Of a DNA stretch of 40,449 nucleotides, positions 15,670 through 23,162 are shown piece by piece. Where the stretch lies: assembly GCA_003044455.1 (NCBI GenBank), contig POWY01000014.1, positions 1 to 40,449 of the forward strand. Direction: 5' to 3'. The stretch comes from Neisseria bergeri. Its GTDB lineage: Bacteria > Pseudomonadota > Gammaproteobacteria > Burkholderiales > Neisseriaceae. The notes below the pieces were generated by a model, which made no database searches, was not told the origin of the DNA, and saw only the letters and a list, made by a program, of their open reading frames with translations. The position numbers and the translations under genes were made by a program. Within the stretch, counting starts at the first letter, position 1, and every line of letters starts with the position of its first letter.

Positions 15670-16893
15670 ATGCAACGTCGTATTATAACCCTGCTCTGCG
15701 CGGCAGGTATGGCATTCTCAACACAAACTTTGGCGGCAAATCTGAAGGTGCGCCCGAACGCGCCGCAACGCTACACAGTCAAACAGGGCGATACCCTGTG
15801 GGGCATTTCGGGCAAATACCTGTACAGCCCGTGGCAATGGGGCCGCCTGTGGGGCGCGAACCGGGGCCAAATCCGCAATCCCGACCTGATTTATCCGGGC
15901 CAAGTATTGGTGTTGCGCTACGTTAACGGCGAACCGCGCCTCGGCTTGGAACAGACAGACGGCATCCCCGTCGTCAAAATGAGTCCGGATAAGGAAGTGT
16001 CCGGATACGGCATCCCTGCCGTCAATGTCAACTTCTACCGCATCTTTATGCAGCATCCGCAAATCGTTTCCCGCAAAGAAACCGCTGCCGCACCGCGCCT
16101 GCTCTCGGGCCCCGAAGGCAGGCTGCTGTACACCAAAGGCACCAGGGTTTACACCAAAGGCCTGAAAGAGCCGGGCCGCTACCTGACCTACCGCATCAAT
16201 AAAAACATCACCGATCCGGATACGGGCAGATTCCTCGGGCAGGAAGTCGCATTCAGCGGCATCGTGCGCTCCCTCGACTATACCGACTCCGCCCTCGAAC
16301 AACGCTCGAAACAGGCTGAAGAACGGCTGAAAGACAACGAATACTATACCCGCACCCATCCTTTGATTACCCCGCTGCGTACCCATTCGATACAGCCGCT
16401 GGTGGTCGAAACCGCCATTTCCGAAATACAGCAGGGCGACTACCTGATGAAAATGCCGGAAGACACCGACCGCTTCAATATGGTGCCGCACGAGCCCTCC
16501 CAACCGGTTCAGGCGAAAATCGTTTCCGTGTTTGAAGGCGCGGGGGTCGGCGGACAGTTCAAAACCATTACGATAGACAAAGGCGGGGACGACGGATTGG
16601 ACAAAGGCGCGGTTTTAAGCCTCTACAAACGCAAGAAAACGATGCAGGTCAACCTCTCCAACAATTTGGCCGAAGAACCTAAAAGCAGGGATACCGTCGA
16701 GCTGATTTCGACACCTGCCGAAGAAGTGGGCTTGGCAATGGTTTACCACACTGCGCCGAGACTGGCTTACGCCATTATTTTGGAAAACATCTCCGATATT
16801 TCCGAAGGCGACACCGCCGCCAATCCGGGACGGGTTTTGGACAATATGCCGGATCAGGGTCGCGCCCGCGTCGATTCCGACCCTTTCCAATAA
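15670..16893 (+). CDS. LysM peptidoglycan-binding envelope protein
   Basis: This 407-residue protein begins with a signal peptide (MQRRIITLLCAAGMAFSTQTLAA, cleavage near residue 23) and a LysM domain at about 33-80, with YTVKQGDTLWGISGKYL and the closing LIYPGQVLVL. LysM binds N-acetylglucosamine in peptidoglycan, so a periplasmic cell-wall-associated location is likely. The rest is a beta-rich region without a catalytic motif that I recognise; a late KGAVLSLYKR segment recalls repeats of similar beta-proteobacterial LysM proteins. The start at 15670 has AAGGGGAA upstream and a proper signal peptide; an earlier in-frame ATG does not. It is divergent from def. Confidence 0.88.
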   Translation: MQRRIITLLCAAGMAFSTQTLAANLKVRPNAPQRYTVKQGDTLWGISGKYLYSPWQWGRLWGANRGQIRNPDLIYPGQVLVLRYVNGEPRLGLEQTDGIPVVKMSPDKEVSGYGIPAVNVNFYRIFMQHPQIVSRKETAAAPRLLSGPEGRLLYTKGTRVYTKGLKEPGRYLTYRINKNITDPDTGRFLGQEVAFSGIVRSLDYTDSALEQRSKQAEERLKDNEYYTRTHPLITPLRTHSIQPLVVETAISEIQQGDYLMKMPEDTDRFNMVPHEPSQPVQAKIVSVFEGAGVGGQFKTITIDKGGDDGLDKGAVLSLYKRKKTMQVNLSNNLAEEPKSRDTVELISTPAEEVGLAMVYHTAPRLAYAIILENISDISEGDTAANPGRVLDNMPDQGRARVDSDPFQ

Positions 16894-16906
16894 CCCCTCG
16901 GCAACA

Positions 16907-16932
16907 ATGCCGTCTGAAGCCTTCAGACGGCA
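16907..16932 (+). terminator. DUS inverted-repeat terminator after the LysM gene
   Basis: ATGCCGTCTGAAG and CTTCAGACGGCAT are adjacent with almost no spacer, followed by TTTTATT. It starts 13 bases past the LysM stop. Confidence 0.9.
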
Positions 16933-17114
16933 TTTTTATTGAGGCTGTGTTTTCATATCCCGTTGATACAGAACCCTGATTCGGCCGGACAAAATGCCCT
17001 TTATCCAACAGGGCCGGTTTCCGCCCGAACGGAAACCGGCAGCATTCCCTTTGCAAACAAATGAAATCGACCCGATATTCAAATCTTCCCTGCCGCTTTA
17101 CCGCCACTCCTTGA
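16933..17114. other. Intergenic stretch without a recognised gene
   Basis: Between the LysM gene terminator and the second DUS hairpin I see no convincing gene. Reading frames here are short and run into the hairpins, and no start has a good ribosome-binding site. An imperfect GC-rich inverted repeat (CCGGTTTCCG about 17008 and CGGAAACCGG about 17030) could form a small stem. Confidence 0.5.
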
Positions 17115-17117
17115 AAA

Positions 17118-17145
17118 AATGCCGTCTGAAGCCTTCAGACGGCAT
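17118..17145 (-). terminator. DUS inverted-repeat hairpin after the membrane protein gene
   Basis: AATGCCGTCTGAAG and CTTCAGACGGCATT form a stem with almost no loop. It lies about 80 bases beyond the stop of the minus-strand gene at 17225 and is the first terminator-like structure downstream of it. It is a near copy of the hairpin at 16907-16932. Confidence 0.65.
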
Positions 17146-17224
17146 TGTTGCCGGAAAAAGCTGCCGGCACGGAACACGGCGCGCCGGACAATCCCGGCAT
17201 ACCGCCCCGCATATCGGGACACCT

Positions 17225-17884
17225 TCAATAAAATATCCGTTTGGACTTTTCCGATGTTTTTGAAATCTCCTGCAACGCCTGATTGAGCGCGCCCAACTCC
17301 AACGCCGTTTCCGAACGGCAGGCATCGCCGAAGATGTTTTTATATTCCGCCGTCAGTTTCAACATTCCTTTGAACGCGCGCCCCTCCAAAGCCGCCGACA
17401 ACTCGAAAATATCGGCGAACACGCGTCCATAGGTTTCGCCCGAGGCGACCGCGTCCGTCCCCAATGCGAACATATCCATTTTTGCCAACTCGGCGGCAAT
17501 CGTGCGCGCGTCTTCGTCGTCGGGCAGCACTTCCGCCTTAAACCTGACCTGCTCCGCCATCCCTTTGCCGTGGTTTTTGACCAGCAGGGCGAGCATTTGC
17601 GGCTTGTGTTCCAAGTGTTGCAAAGAGGCGTGCAGGATGGGGTGTATGCTTTCGTTCTGTATCATTTTTTCGCGGTAGAACTTTTCCGCCTTAGCCTTTG
17701 AACGCGCCGACACGAACGCCCACGCCAGCCACACCAGCGCGACGGCGGACAATGCGGACAGAAGCGGAGGCAGCTCTTCAGTATAGGCTTTCTGATTGAA
17801 CCAGATTTGCGCGGTCAAAAAACCGGCAAAGAAAATCAAAACATAAAGTATCGGTGCGAAACGGCTTTGGACAGAAGCGTGCAT
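17225..17884 (-). CDS. Inner-membrane protein of unknown function
   Basis: This 219-residue protein is not assigned to a family. Two hydrophobic segments (about residues 10-27 and 40-58) form a hairpin near the N-terminus, followed by a charged cytoplasmic part rich in Ala, Glu and Leu, probably helical. Three ATG codons occur in a row (17890, 17887, 17884); GGA is directly before the first, so the third has the best spacing and is used here. It is convergent with the LysM gene and divergent from nothing close. pyrI on the same strand ends about 65 bases upstream, so it could be read from the pyr transcript. Function unknown. Confidence 0.8.
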   Translation of the reverse strand: MHASVQSRFAPILYVLIFFAGFLTAQIWFNQKAYTEELPPLLSALSAVALVWLAWAFVSARSKAKAEKFYREKMIQNESIHPILHASLQHLEHKPQMLALLVKNHGKGMAEQVRFKAEVLPDDEDARTIAAELAKMDMFALGTDAVASGETYGRVFADIFELSAALEGRAFKGMLKLTAEYKNIFGDACRSETALELGALNQALQEISKTSEKSKRIFY

Positions 17885-17954
17885 CATCATTCCATTTCAG
17901 ATTGGCAAAACAGGCGGCAGACGAAATGCCGCCCACTCGGTTTAAGGGAATCCG

Positions 17955-18413
17955 TCAGGCTTCCGCCACCGAATCCCGGCTATAGGTTTTTTCGCAGTAA
18001 TGGCATTTCAGCCGCGTCTGCCCGTTGTGCTTTTTAACATAAAACCGGCTTTTGACCGGCTCGCCGTGGCCGGCGCAATTCGTGTTCGGACAGCGGAACA
18101 CTTCGGCGATTTCGTCGGGCAGGTTCAAATGCCGCTTCTGCACGACCTTGAAATTGTCGATGGTATTGACCACCGCTTCGGGGGCGAACAGGGCGAGGCG
18201 GTCGGCGGCTTTGTCGTCCAAGCACACGCCTTTGATTTTGATGATGTCTTTGCTGCCTTGGGTTTTGCTGGGCAGGTTGAAGCCCACGGTTACTGCGTTG
18301 CCGTAGTGCAAAAGTTTGAACTGGCGCAGGATGGTCAGCCCCCTGCCGGCGGGAATATGGTCGATCACCGTACCTTTTTCAATGGCTTCGACACTGAGTT
18401 TCGGGGTTTCCAT
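17955..18413 (-). CDS. pyrI: Aspartate carbamoyltransferase regulatory subunit
   Basis: This 152-residue regulatory chain binds ATP, CTP or UTP and tunes the catalytic trimer of PyrB. The N-terminal allosteric domain includes [16 protein letters not shown] near residues 14-30. The C-terminal zinc domain has four ligand cysteines in CPNTNC and CHYC near residues 108-140. It starts nine bases after the pyrB stop with GAGGAA before its ATG, forming the pyrBI unit of the enterobacterial dodecameric enzyme type. Confidence 0.96.
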
Positions 18414-18422
18414 ATCTGTTCC

Positions 18423-19343
18423 TCACACTTCTTCGTTCAACACCAGCGACAATATCGCCATACGCGCATAAACGCCGTTGGTTGCCTGCTCGAAATAATA
18501 GGCGTGCGGCGTGGCATCGACATCGGGATGGATTTCGTCCACGCGCGGCAGGGGGTGCAGCACGCGCAGGTTCGGTTTGGCGCGGGCGAGCATAGACGCT
18601 TCGAGGTTGAATTTGCCTTGAATTTTGGCAAATTCCTGTTCGTCGAAACGTTCGCGCTGGACGCGGGTCATATACAGGATGTCCGCCCATTCCGCCGCCT
18701 CTTCCAAACTGCCGAGGATACGGTATCGGCAGCCGGCTTCGTCCAACTCTTCGGTAATGTAGTCGGGCATCGCGAGGCTGGGAGGCGAGACGAAGGCAAA
18801 TTCGCAGCCCCAACGTTTCAACGCCTGACAAAGCGAATGCACGGTGCGCCCGTATTTCAAGTCGCCCGCCATGGCGATTTTGAGCTTGTCCAAACGCCCC
18901 TGCGTTTCATAAATCGTTACCAGATCCAACAAGGTCTGGCTGGGATGCTGGTTCGTGCCGTCGCCGGCGTTGATGACGGGGACGCGCGAAAACTCCGCCG
19001 CCACACGCGCCGCGCCGTCTTTGGGGTGGCGCTGGATGATTGCGTCGGTGTAGCCGGAAATGATGCGTGCGGTATCGGCAAGCGTTTCGCCTTTTTTGGC
19101 ACTGGTATTCGCGCCGTCCGAAAAACCGATAACCTTGCCGCCCAGCCGCTGCACCGCCGTTTCAAACGACAGCCTCGTGCGCGTGGACGGCTCGAAAAAG
19201 CACGAACCGATAAGTTTGCCTTCCAATAAATCGCCGCGCGGATGCGCCTTCAGCTTCAATGCCGTCTGAAGCAGGCATTCCAACTGTTCGCGCGACAAAT
19301 CCGAAATGGAGATGATATGCTGTCTGTAAAGCGGATTAGGCAT
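18423..19343 (-). CDS. pyrB: Aspartate carbamoyltransferase catalytic subunit
   Basis: This 306-residue enzyme joins carbamoyl phosphate and aspartate, the first committed step of pyrimidine synthesis. The carbamoyl-phosphate signature [14 protein letters not shown] lies near residues 51-64, followed by HPSQTLLDL near 135-143 and the aspartate-binding loop around 230-240 (RVQRERF). Length is as in E. coli. The start is preceded by a strong GGAAGGGGGG. A terminator-like hairpin lies directly before this ribosome-binding site, suggesting attenuation. A DUS overlaps codons near the N-terminus (about 19260). Confidence 0.97.
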   Translation of the reverse strand: MPNPLYRQHIISISDLSREQLECLLQTALKLKAHPRGDLLEGKLIGSCFFEPSTRTRLSFETAVQRLGGKVIGFSDGANTSAKKGETLADTARIISGYTDAIIQRHPKDGAARVAAEFSRVPVINAGDGTNQHPSQTLLDLVTIYETQGRLDKLKIAMAGDLKYGRTVHSLCQALKRWGCEFAFVSPPSLAMPDYITEELDEAGCRYRILGSLEEAAEWADILYMTRVQRERFDEQEFAKIQGKFNLEASMLARAKPNLRVLHPLPRVDEIHPDVDATPHAYYFEQATNGVYARMAILSLVLNEEV

Positions 19344-19360
19344 TTTTGCCCCCCTTCCGT

Positions 19361-19382
19361 AAAAAACCCGCGTCAGGCGGGT
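19361..19382 (-). promoter_or_regulatory. Candidate pyrBI attenuator hairpin
   Basis: The minus strand reads ACCCGC-CTGAC-GCGGGT followed by six T residues: a perfect six-pair GC-rich stem, five-base loop and T run, i.e. an intrinsic terminator, ending 17 bases before the pyrB ATG. No minus-strand gene precedes it, so it lies in the pyrB leader. Upstream, GGGCGG (in the minus-strand leader) could pair with CCGCCT and compete with the stem. The mechanism in E. coli is UTP-sensitive attenuation; its use here is inferred. Confidence 0.65.
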
Positions 19383-19454
19383 ATCCGGTTATACGTCGTC
19401 CACGCCGCCCGTATGTTTGCGGAACAGCTTCGCAAAAGCGGCAATACGGCGCGT

Positions 19455-19460
19455 ATTATC
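19455..19460 (-). promoter_or_regulatory. Possible -10 box of the pyrB leader
   Basis: GATAAT on the minus strand (five of six matches) would start transcription near 19448, giving a leader of about 105 bases containing the attenuator. No good -35 box is visible at normal spacing. Confidence 0.35.
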
Positions 19461-19544
19461 GCACATTTGCCGCCGCAAAGTTTTACCGCACGAATCCCGT
19501 ACTTTTCAGACGGCATATCCAAACACGCCCGCATAAGCATAAGG

Positions 19545-19550
19545 TATAAT
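19545..19550 (+). promoter_or_regulatory. -10 box of the DUF3579-GNAT gene
   Basis: A perfect TATAAT lies 31 bases before the ATG of the GNAT gene, giving a short leader with the Shine-Dalgarno AGGAAG. The -35 region is weak. Confidence 0.5.
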
Positions 19551-19581
19551 CGCGCCAGACATTTCTTTTCAGGAAGCCGCC

Positions 19582-20424
19582 ATGTTAGTCTGCAACCCCT
19601 ACGAAGTCGTCATCCACGGCACAACGAGTTCCGGCAAGATTTTCCGCCCCAGCGACTGGGCGGAACGCCTGTGCGGCATCCTGTCCTCGTTCACCAAAGA
19701 CAACCGCCTCTCCTACTCGAAATGGGTGCGCCCCATGCTGGTGGACAACATCCGCTGCGTCGCCGTCGATAAAAAACTGGAAACCGACAATCCGCAGATG
19801 TTCCGCTTCCTGATGGACTTTGCCGCCGACAACGACCTGCGCGTCATCGACTGCAAAGCCCTGCTCGAAGAACGCGAACAGGGCGGACAAAACGACCCTG
19901 CCGACGAACGCGTCCTGCTGGCACAGGCAATTGAAGAAAAACACGCCGCCGAGAAAGCACAGGAACAGACCGCCTCGGGCGCATCCTACGTTTTGCGCGA
20001 AATCGGCGCGGACGACACCGCCACCGCCTTTGCAGCCTTGAGCGTTTTGCGTTCCGCCCTGACCGACATCGGCCGCTTTACCGAACAGATCAACAAAATC
20101 CAACGCCCCCAAGGCTACCGCCTGCTGGGCATTTTTGAAGAAGGCAAACACAACGCCGTCGCCGTCTGCGGCTTCCGCGAAGCCTGCACCCTCGCCGGCG
20201 GCCGCCACATCCACATCGACGACATCGTTACCCTGCCGCAAAGCCGCCGCAAAGGCTACGCCTCGCGCCTTTTGGAAGAAGTCCGCAAAATCGGCGCGGA
20301 AACAGGGGGAACCAAAATCCACCTCAACGTCCACGTCAACCACGACCGTGCCGACGCGCACCGCCTGTATTTCAAAAACGGTTTTGAAATCTGCGCCTAC
20401 CACTTCCGTTGCGACCCCAAATGA
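19582..20424 (+). CDS. DUF3579-GNAT acetyltransferase fusion
   Basis: This 280-residue protein joins two domains. Residues about 1-95 match DUF3579 (GKIFRPSDWAERLCGI, then YSKWVRPM and MFRFLMDFAADN), often a stand-alone protein in beta-proteobacteria. Residues about 135-280 form a GNAT fold with the acetyl-CoA pyrophosphate loop QSRRKGYASRLLEEV and the closing strand FKNGFEICAYHF. It is probably a cytoplasmic N-acetyltransferase of unknown substrate. The linker around 95-130 is charged and likely flexible. AGGAAG precedes the ATG. The stop overlaps the start of a small lipoprotein gene by ATGA. Confidence 0.88.
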   Translation: MLVCNPYEVVIHGTTSSGKIFRPSDWAERLCGILSSFTKDNRLSYSKWVRPMLVDNIRCVAVDKKLETDNPQMFRFLMDFAADNDLRVIDCKALLEEREQGGQNDPADERVLLAQAIEEKHAAEKAQEQTASGASYVLREIGADDTATAFAALSVLRSALTDIGRFTEQINKIQRPQGYRLLGIFEEGKHNAVAVCGFREACTLAGGRHIHIDDIVTLPQSRRKGYASRLLEEVRKIGAETGGTKIHLNVHVNHDRADAHRLYFKNGFEICAYHFRCDPK

Positions 20425-20546
20425 AAACACTCATCCTCATCTGCACCCTGTCGGCACTCGCCGCCTGCGCCACCCCGTCCGGACAAGGCGGCACTCAGGT
20501 TTACGGCGAAATCAAAGCCGGTATCGAAACCCGGCACGCCCACTGA
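20421..20546 (+). CDS. Small lipoprotein (41 residues)
   Basis: The reading frame overlaps the GNAT stop as ATGA. Its product starts MKTLILICTLSALAAC: a basic start, hydrophobic stretch and lipobox LAAC with the acylated cysteine at residue 16, so the mature lipopeptide is only 26 residues (ending IETRHAH). It resembles the small entericidin-like or Lol-sorted lipopeptides in layout only. The residue after the cysteine is Ala, not Asp, which predicts outer-membrane sorting by the E. coli rule. The start lacks its own strong Shine-Dalgarno, consistent with coupling to the GNAT gene. Confidence 0.75.
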   Translation: MKTLILICTLSALAACATPSGQGGTQVYGEIKAGIETRHAH

Positions 20547-20547
20547 A

Positions 20548-20581
20548 AAATGCCGTCTGAAGCCCTTTCAGACGGCATTTT
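20548..20581 (+). terminator. DUS inverted-repeat terminator after the small lipoprotein gene
   Basis: AAAATGCCGTCTGAA and TTCAGACGGCATTTT form a 15-base stem with loop GCCCT, two bases past the lipoprotein stop. The flanking A and T runs make it usable in both directions, so it also serves the convergent minus-strand gene at 20594. Confidence 0.92.
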
Positions 20582-20593
20582 AAAATATGCGCC

Positions 20594-21145
20594 CTATCCG
20601 CCCGCCTTGCCCGCACCCCCTGCCTTTGCCGCCCTGCCCGATGCCGTCTGAAGCCTGAACCGCCCCACCAGCCCGATGCCGCACGACACCGCCGGAAAGG
20701 GCATACACAAAGCCGTCAGCACATAACGCGCATTGCCCGTATTGACCACGTCCGCGCCCTTCAGCAACAGCGGCAGCGCGTTCGCCCACTCCCACAGCGA
20801 AGGTGCGCTGAATGCCAACACCGCCACCAGCCCCAACATCCGGAACACCCCGATTTCCAAGACCTGCCGCCGCCGCACCGAACGGTTGAGCAGAAACACA
20901 ACCGCCAACCCGAAACAGACCACCGCCGCCATACCGCCGTTGGCGACAATCTGCAAACTGTTGAACGCAATATCAGGCGTAACCGCCAACACGCCTTCCG
21001 AATCCGGCACGGCACGCTGCAAATCCAAACCCTGCAACACATTCAACACAAAACCGTAGATCAAATCAAAAAACACCACGCCTATCGGCAAAGCACTCAA
21101 AACTCGCCACATCTTCCTATCCGACCAACCGTTCAAAACCTTCAT
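20594..21145 (-). CDS. Small integral membrane protein of unknown function
   Basis: This 183-residue protein has about four hydrophobic segments (near 12-32, 65-88, 98-118 and 138-160) with a positively charged RRRQ loop between the second and third, typical of an inner-membrane protein. No family is recognised. The C-terminal 20 residues are rich in Gly, Ala and Lys, and a DUS lies in the coding sequence near 20640. The ATG at 21145 is only two bases from a Correia element and has no Shine-Dalgarno; the next Met (codon 12) has GGAAG directly upstream but too close. The 5' end may have been displaced by the element's insertion. Confidence 0.65.
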   Translation of the reverse strand: MKVLNGWSDRKMWRVLSALPIGVVFFDLIYGFVLNVLQGLDLQRAVPDSEGVLAVTPDIAFNSLQIVANGGMAAVVCFGLAVVFLLNRSVRRRQVLEIGVFRMLGLVAVLAFSAPSLWEWANALPLLLKGADVVNTGNARYVLTALCMPFPAVSCGIGLVGRFRLQTASGRAAKAGGAGKAGG

Positions 21146-21147
21146 TT

Positions 21148-21254
21148 TATAGTGGATTAAATTTAAACCAGTACGGCGTTGCCTCGCCTTGCCGTACTAT
21201 TTGTACTGTCTGCGGCTTCGTCGCCTTGTCCTGATTTAAATTTAATCCACTATA
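21148..21254. repeat. Correia repeat element, short (107-base) form
   Basis: Terminal inverted repeats TATAGTGGATTAAATTTAAA and its complement enclose a core with GTACGGCGTTGCCTCGCC and CTGTCTGCGGCTTCGTCGCC. Size and ends match the short class of Correia (CREE/NEMIS) elements, which lacks the internal segment with the IHF site. It lies between a membrane protein gene (minus) and pyk (plus). Such elements can carry promoters in their ends and be cut by RNase III. Confidence 0.93.
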
Positions 21255-21487
21255 CCCGACCGCGCAAGCCGCCGAACAAAAAATAAATTTAGCCTAAGTC
21301 ATAAAACCGTGTAATTTTGCGCCAAAAAAGGCGGTTTGCAGGTAAAATATCAAACCATTAATTTAAATCATATTTTTACAGAATATTCCGCCGCGTTCAT
21401 CAAATGGACATCAAACCGGTTCCAAATTTCTGTAATTTTGTAACAAAATACCGCAAAACACCCGATTGAGACCGAAAGGACTTTCAT
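21255..21487 (+). promoter_or_regulatory. Upstream region of pyk
   Basis: These 233 AT-rich bases hold no gene. A GCGCCAAAAAAGGCGG motif (about 21317-21332) can form a small stem. TTGCAG (21340) with TAATTT at 17-base spacing is a weak promoter candidate. GAAAGGA about 9 bases before the pyk ATG is its ribosome-binding site. Confidence 0.4.
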
Positions 21488-22960
21488 ATGAACCAGACAA
21501 GCCGCGATCTGACCCGCATCAGCCACAACACTAAAATCGTCGCCACCCTCGGGCCGGGCAGCAACAACGTCGAACTGTTGGAAGATATGATCCGCGTCGG
21601 CGGCCTGAACGTCGTCCGCTTCAACTTCAGCCACGGCACGCCCGAATTCCATCAGGAAAACGCCCGCATCGTGCGCGAGGCGGCAAAACGCGCCGGACAG
21701 GAAATCGCCATCATTGCCGACCTGCAAGGGCCGAAAATCCGTGTGGGCAAAATCGCCGGCGGCGGCATCGAATTGAACAAAGGCGAAACGCTGGTACTGG
21801 ATGCCGCGCTTGAAGGCGAAGGCACGCGCGAGGCGGTCGGTTTGGACTACCGCGACCTGCCCGACGACGTTGCCGCAGGCGACGTATTGTGGCTGGACGA
21901 CGGCCTGCTGACCCTGACCGTGGAATCCGTCGAAGGCAGCAGGATTATCACAAGGGTGGAAAACAGCCACGTCCTGAAAAGCAACAAAGGCATCAACAAA
22001 CGCGGCGGCGGTCTGTCCGCAGGCGCGTTGACCGAAAAAGACTTCCGCGACCTGAAAACCGCGATTGCCATCGGTTGCGACTACCTCGCCATCAGCTTTG
22101 TGAAATCTGCCGAAGATTTGCACATCGCGCGCGCCAAAGTCGAAGAAGAAATGAAAGGCAGCACGGCCGTGCGCCCCGGTTTGGTTTCCAAAATCGAACG
22201 CGTAGAAGCGATTGAAAACTTGGACGAAATCATCCTTGCCGGCGACGGCATTATGGTTGCGCGCGGCGACTTGGCGGTCGAAGTCGGACACGCCGCCGTC
22301 CCCGCCCTGCAAAAACGGATGATCCGCCGCGCCCGCGAGTTGCGCCGCTTCAGCATTACGGCGACGCAAATGATGGAATCGATGATTACCAACCCCGTGC
22401 CGACCCGCGCGGAAGTCAGCGATGTGGCAAACGCGGTATTGGACGGTACCGATGCGGTGATGTGTTCCGCCGAAACCGCCGTCGGCGCGTATCCGTTTGA
22501 AACCGTCAGCCAAATGGCAATTATCTGCGCGGCTGCGGAAAAAGAGCAGGATTCGCTCAACGGCGTTGCCGAACAGGCGGAGTATCCCGAAGCGGTCAGC
22601 ACCAACCTGGCGGTTGCCGGCGGCGCGGTCAGCGTGGCGCGCGCGGTTCACGCCAAAGCCATCGTCGCCCTGACCGAAAGCGGCTCGACCGCCTTTGAAA
22701 TCAGCCGCCACAACATCACCCTGCCGATTTTCGCGCTGACCCCGAGCGTTTCCGCCCAACGCCGTATGGCGATGTACCGGGGCGTGCGCCCGCTGATTTT
22801 GGCAACCAGCACCAACCACGACACGGCGTTGAACGAAGTCGAAACGATGCTGGTGGAACACAACATCCTGCATTCCGGCGACCAATACATCATTACCAGC
22901 GGTTCGCAAATGCGCGAATCCGGTTCGACCAATACGCTGGAAGTGCTGCGCGTCAAATAA
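21488..22960 (+). CDS. pyk: Pyruvate kinase
   Basis: This 490-residue glycolytic enzyme converts phosphoenolpyruvate and ADP to pyruvate and ATP. Visible motifs are TKIVATLGPGS at the start, NFSHG (substrate site), DLQGPKIRVG, the B domain about 80-180, the catalytic region FVKSAEDL with KIERVEAIENLDEII (catalytic Lys), GDGIMVARGDLAVE and TQMMESMITNPVPTRAEVSDVANAV. The C-terminal domain ends TNTLEVLRVK. Length and the N-terminus are closest to the type II (PykA) branch. It is transcribed alone and ends in a DUS hairpin. Confidence 0.96.
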   Translation: MNQTSRDLTRISHNTKIVATLGPGSNNVELLEDMIRVGGLNVVRFNFSHGTPEFHQENARIVREAAKRAGQEIAIIADLQGPKIRVGKIAGGGIELNKGETLVLDAALEGEGTREAVGLDYRDLPDDVAAGDVLWLDDGLLTLTVESVEGSRIITRVENSHVLKSNKGINKRGGGLSAGALTEKDFRDLKTAIAIGCDYLAISFVKSAEDLHIARAKVEEEMKGSTAVRPGLVSKIERVEAIENLDEIILAGDGIMVARGDLAVEVGHAAVPALQKRMIRRARELRRFSITATQMMESMITNPVPTRAEVSDVANAVLDGTDAVMCSAETAVGAYPFETVSQMAIICAAAEKEQDSLNGVAEQAEYPEAVSTNLAVAGGAVSVARAVHAKAIVALTESGSTAFEISRHNITLPIFALTPSVSAQRRMAMYRGVRPLILATSTNHDTALNEVETMLVEHNILHSGDQYIITSGSQMRESGSTNTLEVLRVK

Positions 22961-22975
22961 TCCGCCCTGAGTGGA

Positions 22976-23022
22976 AAATGCCGTCTGAAGCCGATGCCCG
23001 AGGCTTCAGACGGCATTTTTGC
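22976..23022 (+). terminator. DUS inverted-repeat terminator after pyk
   Basis: AAATGCCGTCTGAAGCC and GGCTTCAGACGGCATTT flank GATGCCCGA and are followed by more T residues. It is 15 bases past the pyk stop. Confidence 0.9.
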
Positions 23023-23108
23023 GGCGGCGCGGCGGTTCGGGCAAACTGAAAAAATTGTGCAAATCCGGCAACATCAGATAAAATCGAGTACCTATACTAA
23101 AGCGAAAC

Positions 23109-23132
23109 AAGGCATTTCCGACTGCCTTTTTT
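23109..23132 (+). promoter_or_regulatory. Terminator-like hairpin in the leader of the FadL-type gene
   Basis: AAGGCA and TGCCTT (23109-23114 and 23123-23128) pair around an eight-base loop and are followed by TTTT. It lies 31 bases before the porin ATG, and TATACT at 23093-23098 would place the RNA start just before the stem. It could be a leader attenuator or a 5' stabilising stem; which is not decided. Confidence 0.4.
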
Positions 23133-23162
23133 ATTTGTCTGCAATTTTTTACGGAAACTGAA

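Noticed and set aside
21368-22909. 513-residue open frame on the minus strand opposite pyk
   Set aside because: It mirrors the pyk codon pattern, is rich in His, Arg, Gly and Phe as usual for antisense frames of GC-rich genes, and has no family motif or ribosome-binding site.
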